A DNA stretch of 64,000 nucleotides from Opisthocomus hoazin. Its lineage: Eukaryota > Chordata > Aves > Opisthocomiformes > Opisthocomidae. The stretch is from contig NC_134454.1 of NCBI RefSeq assembly GCF_030867145.1, forward strand, positions 44,654,320 to 44,718,319. Reading direction: 5' to 3'. The notes under the pieces were generated by a model, which was not told where the DNA came from, searched no databases, and saw only the letters and a program-made list of their open reading frames with translations. Shown here piece after piece: positions 38,201 through 50,577 of this stretch; position 1 is the stretch's first letter; each line of letters opens with the position of its first letter. Made by a program: the position numbers and the translations under genes.

Positions 38201-41200
38201 TGTTTGCATTTTTGTTATTCTCTGGAACAGAGAACTGTTCCCAAGGGGGGTTTGTTAGTTGCAGATTGCTCATATCAGCTTTGAAAACCCCATCCTTTTC
38301 TGCACTGTGTGTCCTTTTATTTAATTTGTAATAGTGAGGCAATCGGATCCTTTGCTTTTGTTCCCCATATGAAATAGCAGAAACCTAATAGGAGCAACCA
38401 GTGAAAAGCAAAACCTTACTGTAGCGCAGGAAAGAAATGTCTCTGTAACAGCACGCTGGGAAATCATGACCTTGTTTAGCTTCAGCAAAGAGGTGGTTAT
38501 TAGGACAACTTAGTTCAAGCAGCAAGTTACATCAGGTTTTTGCATTCTTTTGGAGTGAGAAGGACAAGGGATGCCAGCACAAAAAAACACTGAAAAAAAG
38601 AAGGTGGCACGCAAGGGGAGAAGAGGAGTCTGCATTCGCCTTTTGTTCACGGTATATTTCCATTGCTGACTTCTCATCTTGCATGTTCGTGGTTGTCTGA
38701 GTGTTGACAGGAATTGGCTTGTGCATTAGTTGAGGAAGATGCCCATTACAAGAACAGTGGCAACTATGAGATAAATTTTTTTAAAGTTAATATTGTTTTC
38801 TTATCAAGGCCCAAACTTGGAGTCTACAGGTTTTATCTGGGTAATTCAGCCAAAGTTACAGGCATTGGTACAAGTCAAAGAATCTACCAGTCTTGTGATC
38901 CTCTCCAAGTAATCTGGCACGTGTGGAAATAAGTTGGATTAAGATACAACGCTGAATGATAAAAAGGCAAAATCTTCACTGACTACAAAATGTGGCTATT
39001 AACTTTTACAATCAAGTTTGCCACCAGACAAATCCCTTGTAATTCTATTTCCTAATTTGTATGTGTGAAGTGTGATACAAAGTTACTAGTCTACAAACAT
39101 GGCTGTGGAAAATATTAAAAAGTCACAAGGTACTGTAATAGTCACAAGGTATTGTAATAGTGCAGGCAATAAAAATGCATTACTGTCAAACCTCACATGT
39201 CTTTTTCCTGTGTTAACATCAGAACACCTTTGTTACCTCTCTGGTTTCATGCCTGTTCATGACTAGCACAGTTGCCCCACATCAATAGCTTGATGTTGAC
39301 TTGTGTAAAGAACACATAATCGAAAAAAATTCCTGTGATTGGTGATGATTCCATTTAAAAATTTTCATTAACTTTCATCATTTTGGAAATGTAATTGCAT
39401 TTTCAAAAGAGATGAAAAACAGCATATTGAGTTTTAGTTTCTTCATTATTCTTCATGTACTACATTATTAATGTTGTAGCATTGACCTTGTCCCTTGAGG
39501 CAGGCACTGCTGACACTGTTTTTATTATTTTTCTCATTAATAAACATGTTGTGCCTCCTCCACTAGCCCACGCGCTTCTTCCACTATGTAGAGTGGATAA
39601 AGTGTCTCTTATCATTCATGTATCATTCATTGACTGTCAATCCTACATCTTCCCATGCCAGCTTCCTATGAGAAGACCACTTGAGTGGTTAGATTCTTCA
39701 TTTTGTACCCACGCACGTAACTTCGCTGTTTGAACAAGAAATATAGGCTCCAAGTGAGGACATTGATAAGTGAAAACTATTAACTTGAAATATTTGTTTG
39801 AATTGCTGCTATTTTGCCTAGGAGCAAAGCATGTCAGTAACGCAATTTGCTAGTGAGTTCTCATTGTAAAATACGAATGCTTACACAGAACCAGAATGAG
39901 AGGAATTCCTACCACTTTTGCCATCCTTTCCTAAATTCAGCCTGTTCCTCATCCTTTTAGCAAACATTTTAACAGGCTTTGCAGTAGGATTTAATGGAGG
40001 CTGAACTGCAGGTAACTATTTTGACCATTGGTTAGGTACTAAACTACAGTGTAGCTCCACTAAGTCTGTTATTCCAGATTAGGAAATAAAAAGAAAAGAA
40101 AAGCAAAATATTCTCTGTGGCCTTTACGGAGTTCTTGGCCACTAGATCCATCAGAAGAGGAGAAGGAGACCCTCCCCTCCCATGTCGTCCAGCCAGGCAA
40201 TTCCTCTGCACCACACAATCTAAATGCAGATGTCTGTGCAGCACCTACTTAGCTCCCTCTCCTTCTGTCTTAGACATACAAACAGGCACATGGTAAATAC
40301 AGGGACAGTTTTCAAGCCTTGGAGTGTATCCTCTACATAATTGCAATGTTTATCCATAATGATATAGGAAGTGTTTAGACCAAAAAAAAAGCCTCCACAG
40401 GGTTAGGAGATAACGCCCCTTGACTATTATAATTTAGTTCCATTGCCTCTGTAATTGCAAAAGTGAAGGCAGTGCATTTTCTCTGCCTGATGGGGAAAAT
40501 GCAGAAGTAAAAGGTCAAGGTTTTATCTGTCTGTGGTTCTGACAAAGACTAACTGTATAATCTTGCACAAATCACTTCGAGCTGTTGTGTATCGTGTTCC
40601 TAGCTAGGATAAGGAGTTAATGGTATTTCCCTACGCTGCAAATAATTTTAAGTCTATGTCAATTTTAGTAGTTTAATAATGTTAATCAACATTAATTTAC
40701 TGGACAGTGCTTTTAAATGCCTTTTGTGTGTTTCTTTCTCTATACTAAAGTTTCCAAAACTGGTTTTATTGTCATAACTGTAAAGTGCATTTAAATCTGT
40801 ATTATTATCATGCCATTTTCCCAAGATTGTTGGTTGCAAAGGTTTTTTTTTAGGAATGCGGGGTTTTTTTTACTTCTAGCACTGATTGAGATCCATGGCA
40901 AACGATCTAAAAAGTCATGCCATTATAGTAGTATAGCAATAAAACATTATAGCTTGAAACTTCTACTTTGTTTAGAATTGTTCACATAGTCACATTCATT
41001 CAACCCAACCGTTTATTCTTTTATTCTCCCATCCATTCATTTCCTCATGTACTCTGCTACTGACCTATTCATTGCATTGTACATAGGTCTGCAAACCTCT
41101 GGGCATGTTCACTGCCCTTTTCACCGACTTACTAAATACCTACCACCTGCTCAGCCACCCACTCTTGGACTGATCTGCCGTCAGCCTCAGACCGCGCTTC

Positions 41201-42419
41201 TGAGCCAGCTTCGGTCTTCCTCTCCTGCACTACTCTCCTGTGGTGTCTTCTACCCTGCAGCTTATTTCTTCACGAGTGTAATTAAGGACTTGATGTTTAA
41301 GAGCAGAGCCAGTTGCTAGAGCTTTCTTGAACTTTTTCTTGCTTAATTGCTGCTTTTTTTTTTTTTTTTTCCTGGCACAGATTAGATACAGCTTGCCTGG
41401 GCTTAAAATAACCGTGTGTATATTAATCCCCCAACATGATTTCTGAACTAGGTATATTATGACTGAGGCAGCCTTCACATATCAGTACTTCGCAGCATGC
41501 ATTAAGTGTGCTTTCGAAGATTATAAGTTACTATGCTTATAATGGAGGCTTTTGAAAGTATGTTTCATGCCTATCTTTGGAGCACCCATCATGGAGTTGC
41601 TGGGACATGTATTAATTGTTGTTCATTATACTATCTCATTGTCACGGCATGTAGTATTTGAAAGGTGACAATCATTTCTAGCAAAATAAATTAAGTTATG
41701 ATTACTGTGAGGACCAGTGTGTTTAGCCCTACACCACCAGTTCACATACAACCCCGGCTAATGTTACCCACCTCCAGAAAACCTCCCAGAATTGTGTCCA
41801 TCATGTCTTGGGGGCCATTGGTTTCTGAATCCTGTGAAAGTTGTCACTTATAATGGGAATTGATAGGAATTTTCAGTGGAGCAATTTATGCTACTTGATA
41901 CATGTTCCCGGCACTGTTATTATCAGGGCATTTCCTTTTTCTCAACAAATCCCTGTCGACAACACATTTTACTTCAAAGAAGATCCTGAATATGACTGAG
42001 AATCTGATATTTGACAAGGTCCAAATATCTATTCCTTGTTTTACCTCTGACCTTTCAGTCTGTGATACTCCACAGGTTTTACTGAGAATGGAGATTGCAA
42101 GCTACACTGTACAAATGAACAATGTAATTCTTAAAAGGTCACAAAATCGAATCCGGATAGAGACAGCAGAATTAACGGAAATTTTGTGTTGGTGGTAGCC
42201 TTCGCTGCAGTTCCTTTGTGCCCCTCTGGGTTTTTGGAAGCTTGTGCAGACCACAGGCTCCCTGGGCAAACCTGACAAAACCCCTGTGATTTTCCTGCTC
42301 TATGCTAAGAACTGTCCCAGCCTAGAATTCATACAATGCAAAAGCCATTAAGGAAGCACCTTTGTTTCTTCCCTTGGAATATCATTTTGTAGCTGTATCC
42401 CTCAGCAGATGCTTAAAGT
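35297..42419. other. Intergenic DNA, no gene seen
   Basis: AT-rich unique sequence with homopolymer runs (17 T at 41354-41370) and a two-copy 19-bp repeat at 39.12 kb. The stretch 40540-40640 has a weak MIR-like look (TGTATAATCTTGCACAAATC) but is not convincing. No coding candidates. Confidence 0.5.
39121..39158 (+). repeat. Two-copy 19-bp tandem repeat
   Basis: AGTCACAAGGTACTGTAAT is followed directly by AGTCACAAGGTATTGTAAT, a single base different. Confidence 0.9.
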
Positions 42420-42421
42420 CT

Positions 42422-42590
42422 TGTCTACGCTAGGAAGGATTTGCTGGTATATTAATACCAGCAGCCAGCCCCAGAGGAGATGCAGCTTATTCTTCTGCTG
42501 GTATAAATTACAGCAATTCTCCAAATAAAACACAGCTGAGGTTGTTTTATGCTGCTACTGTATTTGCACTAGGGATTTTCTGGCGTGGGT
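42422..42590. mobile_element. Probable ancient non-autonomous DNA transposon relic
   Basis: Contains TGTCTACGCTAGGAAGGATT followed by a hairpin GCTGGTAT-ATTA-ATACCAGC (42443-42462) and another GCTGGTATAAATTAC near 42498. The combination GTCTACACTAGG plus GCYGGTATA palindromes is a pattern I associate with old amniote MITE-like families. Family assignment is from memory and tentative. Confidence 0.4.
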
Positions 42591-43620
42591 TCAGCATTTG
42601 ATCCTTTTTTACGCTCCTGGCAGGCGCAGGTAAATCGTCAGTAAATCAGCAGTGGTTCTCCCCCTTCCCGGCAGACCCTCCTGGTCCCCGTCGCTGCCGG
42701 GAGTGACCACTTCACGGTCACATCAAGATCTGATTTTTCGACGCTGCGTGACCCTGTTTGATGTTACCAGCGTGAGGGATGCCGGTGGCCCAGCATTAAG
42801 CCGGCCTCGGTTACATCACCGTTTTGAAAATGCGATGAGGTGAAGTGGATTTCCCAGTGTTCTCCACACAACAACGAACTGTTCACTGGCTCTGCTAGTG
42901 TCCTCCTTCAAACCCCACGGTTTCACACACCCCGAAATATCAAGGCGGCCAGGTCTTGCTTTGCGTGTAGACTTCATTCACCCAAGGTTATCATCGTGAC
43001 TCTGTGAGAGGCTCCATTTCCTCAACGATTTCATTTTGACGGTTATTTCTCAGCTATAGCTAACGTGAATGACAGGTATTAGAAATCGACTGTGGTGTTA
43101 TTGTAACTCCACGTGCATATTGTGCAGTGCTGGAATTAGCAGGCCTGCCAGCAAAGTAAATGCCGGCATCCCATGGACGTAATACTTTGTTCAGTCTTGC
43201 TCAAATGACTCCTGATAACCGAGCTATGGCAACGAAATGACTTTGGATATCACCTGTTCCACAGCAATAAAAAAACCCCTCAGTCATCCATGTGTCGGCT
43301 TATGTCATTCATCAGCACAGTCGCGCCAGGCAGGCACAGACATGACAATGATCAATAACTCATCTGTGACTCAGCAGAGGCATCCTGAGTGAGATCTGTG
43401 CAGTCGCTGACCTGTTTTCTTTTTTATGCCAGGCTGCTCCTCCTTTCCTACTCCCAAGCAGTCGCTGATGCGGGCCTACGCCTTAAGGTACAGCGATTCC
43501 AGTAACGATTGCTTTTAGTATAAATCATTCACACTTCCGCGGTGCTGAGAGGCTGCATCCTGGATGTGATTTGTGCTGCGATCTGCAGCAAGAGGATCCG
43601 TCCTGCCTGAGATGGGACGG

Positions 43621-43668
43621 AGCAGGGGCAGGAGCAGGGGCAGGAGCAGGGGCAGCGGCTGGGGCAGG
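43621..43668. repeat. 12-bp minisatellite at the island edge
   Basis: Three exact units of AGCAGGGGCAGG in a row, then degenerate units (AGCAGGGGCAGC, GGCTGGGGCAGG). It marks the left edge of the second CpG island. Confidence 0.92.
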
Positions 43669-44050
43669 GCAATGGGAGTAGGACAAGCTGCGCTAGATGC
43701 GAGGCGGCTGTTGCACGGCCTGATTACTCCTGGCAGCAGCGCCTCGGCACCCTCCCAAGCCAGGCAGCCCCAAACCGTCGAGGGGGATCCGGTCTGCTGG
43801 CATCGGCTCCCTGCCCCTCCGGCCGGGCCCCGCAGGGATCCAGCCGCTCACTGGGGACGCGCTCGGCTGAGGGGGGCAATTAAGAAGCGTCCATCTTACA
43901 GAGGGCGCGGCCGAACCCCCCGGGGCGAGGTCACCCGACCCGTCCCCCCGGGCCCGTCTCCCCGACTGCAGCCCCGCTCCCGGGAAGCTCCGCAGCCCTA
44001 CCCGCCGCCATGCTGCGGGGCAACCCAAACTTGTTACGCACGGGCACCAA

Positions 44051-44076
44051 CTCCTCCTTCTCCTCCTCCTCCTCCC
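44051..44076. repeat. (TCC)n tract
   Basis: CTCCTCCTTCTCCTCCTCCT and one or two more units. Pyrimidine-rich on the plus strand. It is complementary to the GGA tract about 170 bp downstream. Confidence 0.9.
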
Positions 44077-44221
44077 GCCCCCGCCGGGAGGAGGGGGCTG
44101 CGCCGGCCCGGCCTGCCGCGGGGACGGCGCCGAGGCGGGCGGGGGACGGGGCGAGGGCGCGCCGGCGGGGCCGCGCAGGTAGGAGCGCCCGGCGGGGCGG
44201 GCTGCGGGCCGCCCGGGGCCG

Positions 44222-44285
44222 GGGAGGCGGCGGCGGCGGGGGGAGGAGGAGGAGGAGGAGGGGGAGGAGGAGGAGGAGGCGGGGG
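44222..44285. repeat. (GGC)n/(GGA)n purine tract
   Basis: GGC units, then a run of G, then five GGA units, a GGGGG break, five more GGA units and GGCGGGGG. Every third base or more is a G run, so G-quadruplex or triplex formation is plausible. Confidence 0.92.
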
Positions 44286-44539
44286 CAGAGCGGCCGCCGC
44301 TGGGGCGAGCGCCTGGCCGTGCTGGCCGAGCCTGCTCCCGCCGAGGTGGGTGCAGGGGCTGCCGGGGCGGTGGGTCTCGGGTCCGCACGGCGGCGGGGGG
44401 CTGGGCGGGCGGTGCGGGCACACCGCCGGGGCCGAGGGCCGAGCCCGCCGTGCCGGCTGCGGGGAGGGGGCGCGGGCGGCGGCGGCCCCAGCGGCGGGGC
44501 GAGGAGGAGGAGCCTGCCGCGGCGGGTGAGCGGGGGCCG

Positions 44540-44641
44540 CCGGGCTTATAAACCGGCTTTTTTCCCCCGCCGCTGCCCCGCCACCCCCTTCTCCAGCCCC
44601 GCTGGCTCCGGTGGCGGCTCCGCCCGCCGCGACTCCCGCAG
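44540..44641 (+). promoter_or_regulatory. Candidate TATA-like start and first exon
   Basis: CTTATAAACC centred on 44547-44552 sits about 25-30 bp before a C/T-rich stretch. A transcript starting near 44575-44580 would have a short exon ending at the donor CCCGCAG|GTGCGT (44641/44642). If correct this is an untranslated first exon of the inferred SEMA4D gene. Island promoters often lack a TATA box and use several starts, so other starts further left are equally possible. Confidence 0.35.
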
Positions 44642-47600
44642 GTGCGTCCCAGGCGGCGGCGGGCAGGGCCGGGCCGGGCCGGGCCTGGCGGCACCTGCCG
44701 GGGTGTGGGGGGGCCGAGGGGGGGGCCCGGTGGTTTCCGGGCGGGCAGCGGTGCCCCCGGGCACCGCGGTGGCGGCCCCGCACCCCGCGAGCAGCCGGGC
44801 GCGGTGCGGGTGTTGCGGGGAGCCGTGCCGTGCCGTGCCGGCTGGCGTTACCCGCCGCGCTGGGTTTCGGCTGTCGGGGAGGTCTGGAACGGGAGGGGAA
44901 CGGGAGCCTGCGCCCGGCCCGGTGTCTGCGGGGTGAAGGGCCGTGTCGTGCCTGCGCTGGGGTTCCGCGCTGAGGCATCTCCCTGCCTGCATCACCGCGT
45001 GCCTCCTCTTGCGGGGAGATGGTTCGGCCGAAAAGGGTGAGGAGTCGCCGCCGGGTCTGTGACCCCCGAGCGCGTCCAGTACGCTCTGGAAAACAGTGCG
45101 GTAGTAAAGCCTCTTTTTTTTCTTCTTTTTTTTAATTAAAATTCCGGTAGTAATTAGCTGTAGGCTGCTTGACCGCTTCATGACCATCAGGCTCAGAAAT
45201 AGCTGCTGATCTCACGCTCCCTTCCGGACACCCCTGCGGAGGTTTGGTTGGAGAACTGTTTCACCCCTTCTGTTACGAGGACGAGCGGGAGCTGGGGCGG
45301 TCGTGGCGGGGCACCCGGAGCAAGCCCCGCCGCCGGCGCGGGTGACGTGCGCCGGGCTGGGAGTACGGCTCGCAAACCGGGCTGGACCGGGAGGGAGAAC
45401 CGAGCGGCTGGTGCGGGGCGAAGCGGTGTTCGTGCCGCGTCGCCTGGGAAGGGAGCGGGTACGGTGAGGCGGCTGCGGACGGGCGCCGTCGGGTGGTCCT
45501 TGCAGGTGGCAGAGGTGAGGTCCGGGCGGCTTTTTTTTCCTCTGAAGACAAACGAGTGGCGAGGGGATGGGTTTCTACATGCGTGTTCAGCAAGGGGGGA
45601 GGGGGCGGAAAGAAGGCTTCGCAGATACAGAGCTGGGTTGACAAGTGAAGTCTGTCTCTACTGGGATTTCTTGGCCTAGAGAGGAAATAATTCACACACC
45701 CCTTTTCCCCTCAAGCAATTACTGTATGTACACTTTGTGGTGGTCAGGGATCGCTACAGAGTCTGCTGGCAACAGCAGCTTGCATTCATACCTGCCAAAA
45801 TGGGTCTATAGCTGGGGGGGTTTCTTGGTGGTTTTTTTGTTGTTTTTTTTTAAAGAAACAAAAAGCATTGTAGCTGATGGGGAGGGTGGTAGCTCCTTCC
45901 ACAGTGAATGAAGCTTTTGATCTGGGTGGATTTATTTCAAATCTGCGAGACTGGTTCATAGATTTTTCTGGACACTGTAAGTACAGGTGTGCCCAGAGAC
46001 TTCGTTTAGTGTGCTGCGTGGCCCTCTCTTTGCTGGTGTTACGGTTCGGTCCCCTCTCCTCCCCCAGTATAAACAGCTATTACATTAAACACTTGATAAC
46101 CTTTGGTTAACCTGCTCGCATGGGTACAGCTGTGCCCTGCCAGCACCGTTCGACTTTATACCGCTCGGAGGCCCTGCAGGAAGGAGAGACGGTGTGGCTG
46201 CCCTGCCGCGTCCCTCGCTGGCCGGCCCCCGGAGCAGCCAAGCTCCAGAGGTCCTGGCATCACCAGCTCCTTGCCGGGTAGGAGCCGGAGGCTTCTCCGG
46301 AGGATCCGTGGTCTGCCCAGGGCCGCCTGGACGGAGCTGGAGGCTGCCCTCTGCTCGTGCTGCTGCACGCTCGCTCACAGCTGTCTTAGGAGTGCATGCT
46401 TAGATGGGCGTTTTGGCTTTAGAACACCTTGTCGTAGATGTTTTCTTGCAGTGGAGTAAGCGGAGGTCTCTTTCAGTCATGCCAAAGTCGGTTCTTGATC
46501 TGGGCTGCCAGTGCTAGACCTAGTCCTTGCGTGTGCTGCCTCGTTTGCCAAAGGTGTTGGATAAATTTGTAGGTGGTTGTGCCTTACTCTGATTCTAAGG
46601 ATGGCTTTCCAAAGCAGGACTCTTATTTAAATCAGTGGAAATAGCTATGGTAGAAATGCTCCCAATATTTTATGTTACCTCTGAACTCCTCAAATGTTTT
46701 TAGTTCTTGTTTTTGCTGGGAGAAATGGAATCTGAAACCACGTTTGTTGCAGTAGGGATTTTGCAGACCATAAGAAAATAAAGTATTTCCCCTGAATGTT
46801 CAGGGGTGTGGTTATTTACCCCGGTTTTTGCTGTGCGAAGGTAACTTGAAATGAGTAGTGGCAAGGAAGGAGAGATGTAATTGCCAGGGTTGACTAACAT
46901 TTCTTGTAATCCTTTGGTGCTTCCAGGTGTTGGATCTCGTAAATATTCATATTATTCTTTGATTTAAATGAGTTGGAAAGTAGTTTCTGAAGGTGCATGA
47001 CTCTGAAAGTGTTATTCATGGATGGACGCTGATCTACTATGCCTCCCACTAAACTGAGGTTTAATTACTTGTGGATATGACTGAGAAAACTTTTCACAGT
47101 GTTTTTCTCTTAGAAAAATGCAGTAGAAAACAGTAATATATTCCAGGTAGCATGTGACAGTAAGGATGGAGACATAAAGGTGACAACAAAAGAAGCAAAG
47201 CAGGTCATAATCTTCCCTGACGTATCCTTTAAAGATTACTTTTTTTAGACTGGTATATGAGTTACTGTGTTGGAAGTTTAAGATGAGAATTTAGGTTTTC
47301 ATAACTGTGGTGATATTAAACAGTTTTAGGATGTGCTTTGTTGTGCCTAATACTCAACTGCTGTGTGCCATGTTTAGCTGCCCGAAGAAAGGTGTGCGCA
47401 GCTGGGAGGTTGTGTAATAAACAAGGAGCTGGTGAGTGCTTTTGGCTGTGTCGTTTGATTTTTCTTTCCCTGAAGCTTTCCCCCTCCTCCCGTCTAACTG
47501 GTAATTTCTCTGACAATAAAGTAGACTTTTGTAAGGCCGCCTTCATCTGGCTTTGCATAGTCCTGTGCTGGAGTGTCTGGGCAGACGGGTGGCAGTGTAT

Positions 47601-48659
47601 CGAAAAGAATGAGGAAGGTCCCTCTTATTTTACTGGGGTCTTGAGTTTTGGGAAGGTGAAGTGTGCTTTTCAGTGTAGCACGCGACTGGGTGTGTACCCG
47701 GAGGAGCTGCAGAATGCCAAAGGGATGCTGCTGCTGCAGGTGCCGCTGGGAGAGTTATCTCACCTGCACGTTGGCATAGCTGTACCGGCTGGGTGGAAGC
47801 TGTCTTAGCTGTTTTCCTTCTGAATACGAGGGTTTTGTCTTTGTTTCTCGGGTGAGTTAACGAAAGAAAAGAAAATGTCTTTTCCCCCAACTGTTCAGTT
47901 CCAAAGCAAAAAGCGGTGCCTCGTATTTCAGGCTAATGGGTGCTGTCATCTTGGATGGGGAAGTGACAGGTCTTGCTGCCCAGAACCGGATTAACGAGGT
48001 CTTGCATTTAATTGTGTTCTGGCTAAAAGGCTTTTATGTTCTGTCTTTAAACCTGTGAAGTTCCAGGAACACAAAGGGCTGCTCACCTTTCTGGCAGTAC
48101 TGCTGCAGCCTCCTTTCGCTGCGAGGGAGGCTAATGCCTGTAGTAAGGAGGGTGTCGTGCTCAGCTTCTGCTAACCTAGGGTGTCCCCTCCTGCTCCCTG
48201 CCGCGCCAGTGACTTTCTGAGTATGTGAACAAGTTTCTGAAAATGGTACGAGTCAATAAGGAACAACTTATTTTTGGTAGTGTTAGGGCCTTTTTTTTTT
48301 GTGATGGGGCGGGGGGGGAGGGGAACGCTTTTTTCAATGAGGAGACATGCATGTTGTTTGTAGTACTGCGACTCTGAGATTTTTGACAAGTAGGTGTTTT
48401 AAAGCACCAGACAGCATCCTTTACTTGAAGAGTATGTTCTGACAGTGCCTGAGGGGGAAAGAAAACAGATGGCAAATTAATAAAAACTTCTACTGTGGAT
48501 GTGAGTGGAGAAGTAGCTTTTCTAAGGACAACAAACAAAGTTAATTGAAGCCTATGTATTAAATTTAGAACAAGCTTGTTGGTAACTTATGAATAATACC
48601 CATTTTCCTGTCTTTCCCTCCTCTTCTGCTTGCTTCTTTTTCTCCCTGTTCATGTACAG

Positions 48660-48916
48660 CAGCGAACTCGTAATCCACCAGGCATTTTCTGCATTGATCC
48701 TCTTAAAAAATTAGTATTAGCCTATATAGGAGGCAGGCCGAAGAGGGTTGAACACCGTGCTGCAAAACTAGTCCCCATTGGCCTCGTTGCAAGGAGAGGC
48801 AGGTTGCCCCTCTCTGAAGTGTGCTGCTGGTGCCATGGCGCAGAGGGGAGCGCGGGCGGCGGTGGGCTGCGAGGAGCTGGGTGCACGTGTTCCCGTGCAG
48901 GGCCGCGGACGCGGAG
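48660..48916 (+). other. Candidate alternative 5' exon or promoter
   Basis: A very strong acceptor (long C/T tract ending CATGTACAG at 48659) is followed by 257 bp open in one frame for about 85 codons. The stop then overlaps a donor-like GCGGAG|GTGATG (48916/48917). Within it are TATATA (48723-48728) and an inverted CCAAT box (CCATTGG, 48776-48782), and the 3' half is CpG-rich (GCGCGGGCGGCGG). It may be a spliced internal exon or an alternative first exon. The encoded residues show no known domain, so an untranslated role is more likely. Confidence 0.3.
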
Positions 48917-50577
48917 GTGATGGAGCGCTGGTGGGAGAGTGACCGGGAAAGGCATGGAATTAGCGGACTGGGAAATCCTGGCGTGCTTAGTGCCTCTGAT
49001 TACGCGGCTGAGCTGGGAGGCAGAGGAGGGCATGCGAAGCGGGGGAAGGCTTTATGGAGACAAGAATTTCTGCTGGGAGAGCGGGCGGGAGAGTGGAAAC
49101 TTCTGCAGACGTTGTTAGCTCTTGGCTGGTGTGCGACGGAGAGACCAGCTGGCGTCTGGAAGCCAGAGTGGGTCTGACACGGTGCAGCGAGGTGAGATGG
49201 GGTCGGGGGGCTGGTGTTCCCCTCTGCCTGAATACAGCCTGCCAGGTCCGGGCGGATTTGCATGCATCACAAGGGGCAGAGCGGGGGGAAAAGGGGGAGA
49301 AATGCATGAAACGTGATTGTAGTTCTTGCTTTGTTCAGGAGTAGTTTTCAAGGGCAGGCTTTAACTGTGTTTCTGTGAGTTTTTCCTCCTTCCCCCAATA
49401 TAAAGCTGGCATTCTTCTTGCCCCAGATGATTGTTTTTTATATGTATATGCTCAGCTGTGCTTGATTTTTTTTTTTTTTAAATAAACAAATGGTGCTCTA
49501 TGAACTTTGTCATTGTAGATACAAAGAGAAGCATAGAGAAGTGGAGGCTATTTTTTTAAAGAATGTCTTTGTTCTCATTTCTACTGAAAGAGATAACGTG
49601 TTACGGTTGTTTGTTACTGGAAGCACAATGCAAGATGTGGGGAAGGGACCTGGAGACGTGACAGTTCTTGGATTTGTATTTGAGTTCTCTCCCAGTGTAT
49701 ATTTGATGCATTCTGGGGGGAACAGAGTTTTAAAGTGCGGTATTAATTTATGTCTTAAATCAGGTCACTGAGCCTGTGCTTGGCTTTGCTTAGGTTCGTT
49801 GCAGTTAAACTTCCGAGTCTGAAATACTTCAGAAGGAGCTAGTTGTCTCTTACACTGTTTAGCATAAAATAGGCTCATCGGAGTTTCTGCGAGGACACAC
49901 TGAATTTGGTAATTTATCTCTGTCAAATGCATTATTGTACCTTCCTAGTTTGCAAGTCGTCTGTTGTGACAGTAGGAACGAATAAACTGGCTATGCTGTG
50001 TAGTGTTTGGGATTGTCGTATGCGAGTGGGTGACACCGGTTTGTTCTCCGGAGTTATGGTAACTTGTAAGAATGTGTATCAGTAGGGTATCTTACAGATG
50101 CCTGTTCAGTGAAACCAGGTGAGATGCCATTCGCTCACCCAAGGGTGTAGGGAAGAGAGTTTGTGGAAAGAGACTGTACCGTTCATCAGACCAACCGGTG
50201 TAATGGGAACAGTGATGGAATATAGACAGGCTTTTGGACAATCAATCTTTTCTCAACCTAATCTAATAAAATATTTATTACCCTTCTCTGTAAGCCCCAT
50301 CTTGGATGTTCTTGGTGAAGTCTGTAACTCTTGCCAAACATTGTAATGTGGGCCGTGAGATACTTCTGTGTATATACTTGTACTTAGTGTGAGTATGGCA
50401 AGAATTGTCTGCAAAGCACTTGAACTTCTGTGTGCAGAACACTCATCTGGTTTTATGATCAGGACCCTGACCTTGCTAGAAGGTTTGTGTGGGTGGAGCA
50501 TAGCTGAGGTTGGGGATACGCTTGCAGAGGTTTACCTGTAGGACAGGGACCCTGCGGAACTGTACTGCCCTGACCTC

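Larger units (their letters stand above)
43575..45530. promoter_or_regulatory. Large CpG island, inferred SEMA4D promoter region
   Basis: Nearly 2 kb with very high GC and CpG, strongest from 43.9 to 44.9 kb. It contains a Kozak-like GCCGCCATG at 44004-44012, a (TCC)n tract, a (GGA)n tract, a TATA-like site, and donor-like sites CGCAG|GTAGGA (44178/44179), CGG|GTGAGC (44525/44526) and CGCAG|GTGCGT (44641/44642). All of these read on the plus strand, that is, divergent from GADD45G. In the human arrangement the upstream divergent neighbour of GADD45G is SEMA4D, whose first exons are non-coding. The gene identity is therefore inferred from synteny, not read from protein sequence. Long frames in this block (300+ codons on both strands) are compositional. 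Confidence 0.6.

Noticed and set aside
40540-40640. Possible MIR fragment
   Set aside because: Only one block (TGTATAATCTTGCACAAATC) resembles the family; the rest does not follow the consensus order.
43573-45187. Open frames of more than 300 codons on both strands in the second CpG island
   Set aside because: All are Gly/Arg/Pro/Ala-rich, overlap each other in several phases on both strands and arise from GC-rich DNA with few stop codons. None shows a domain.
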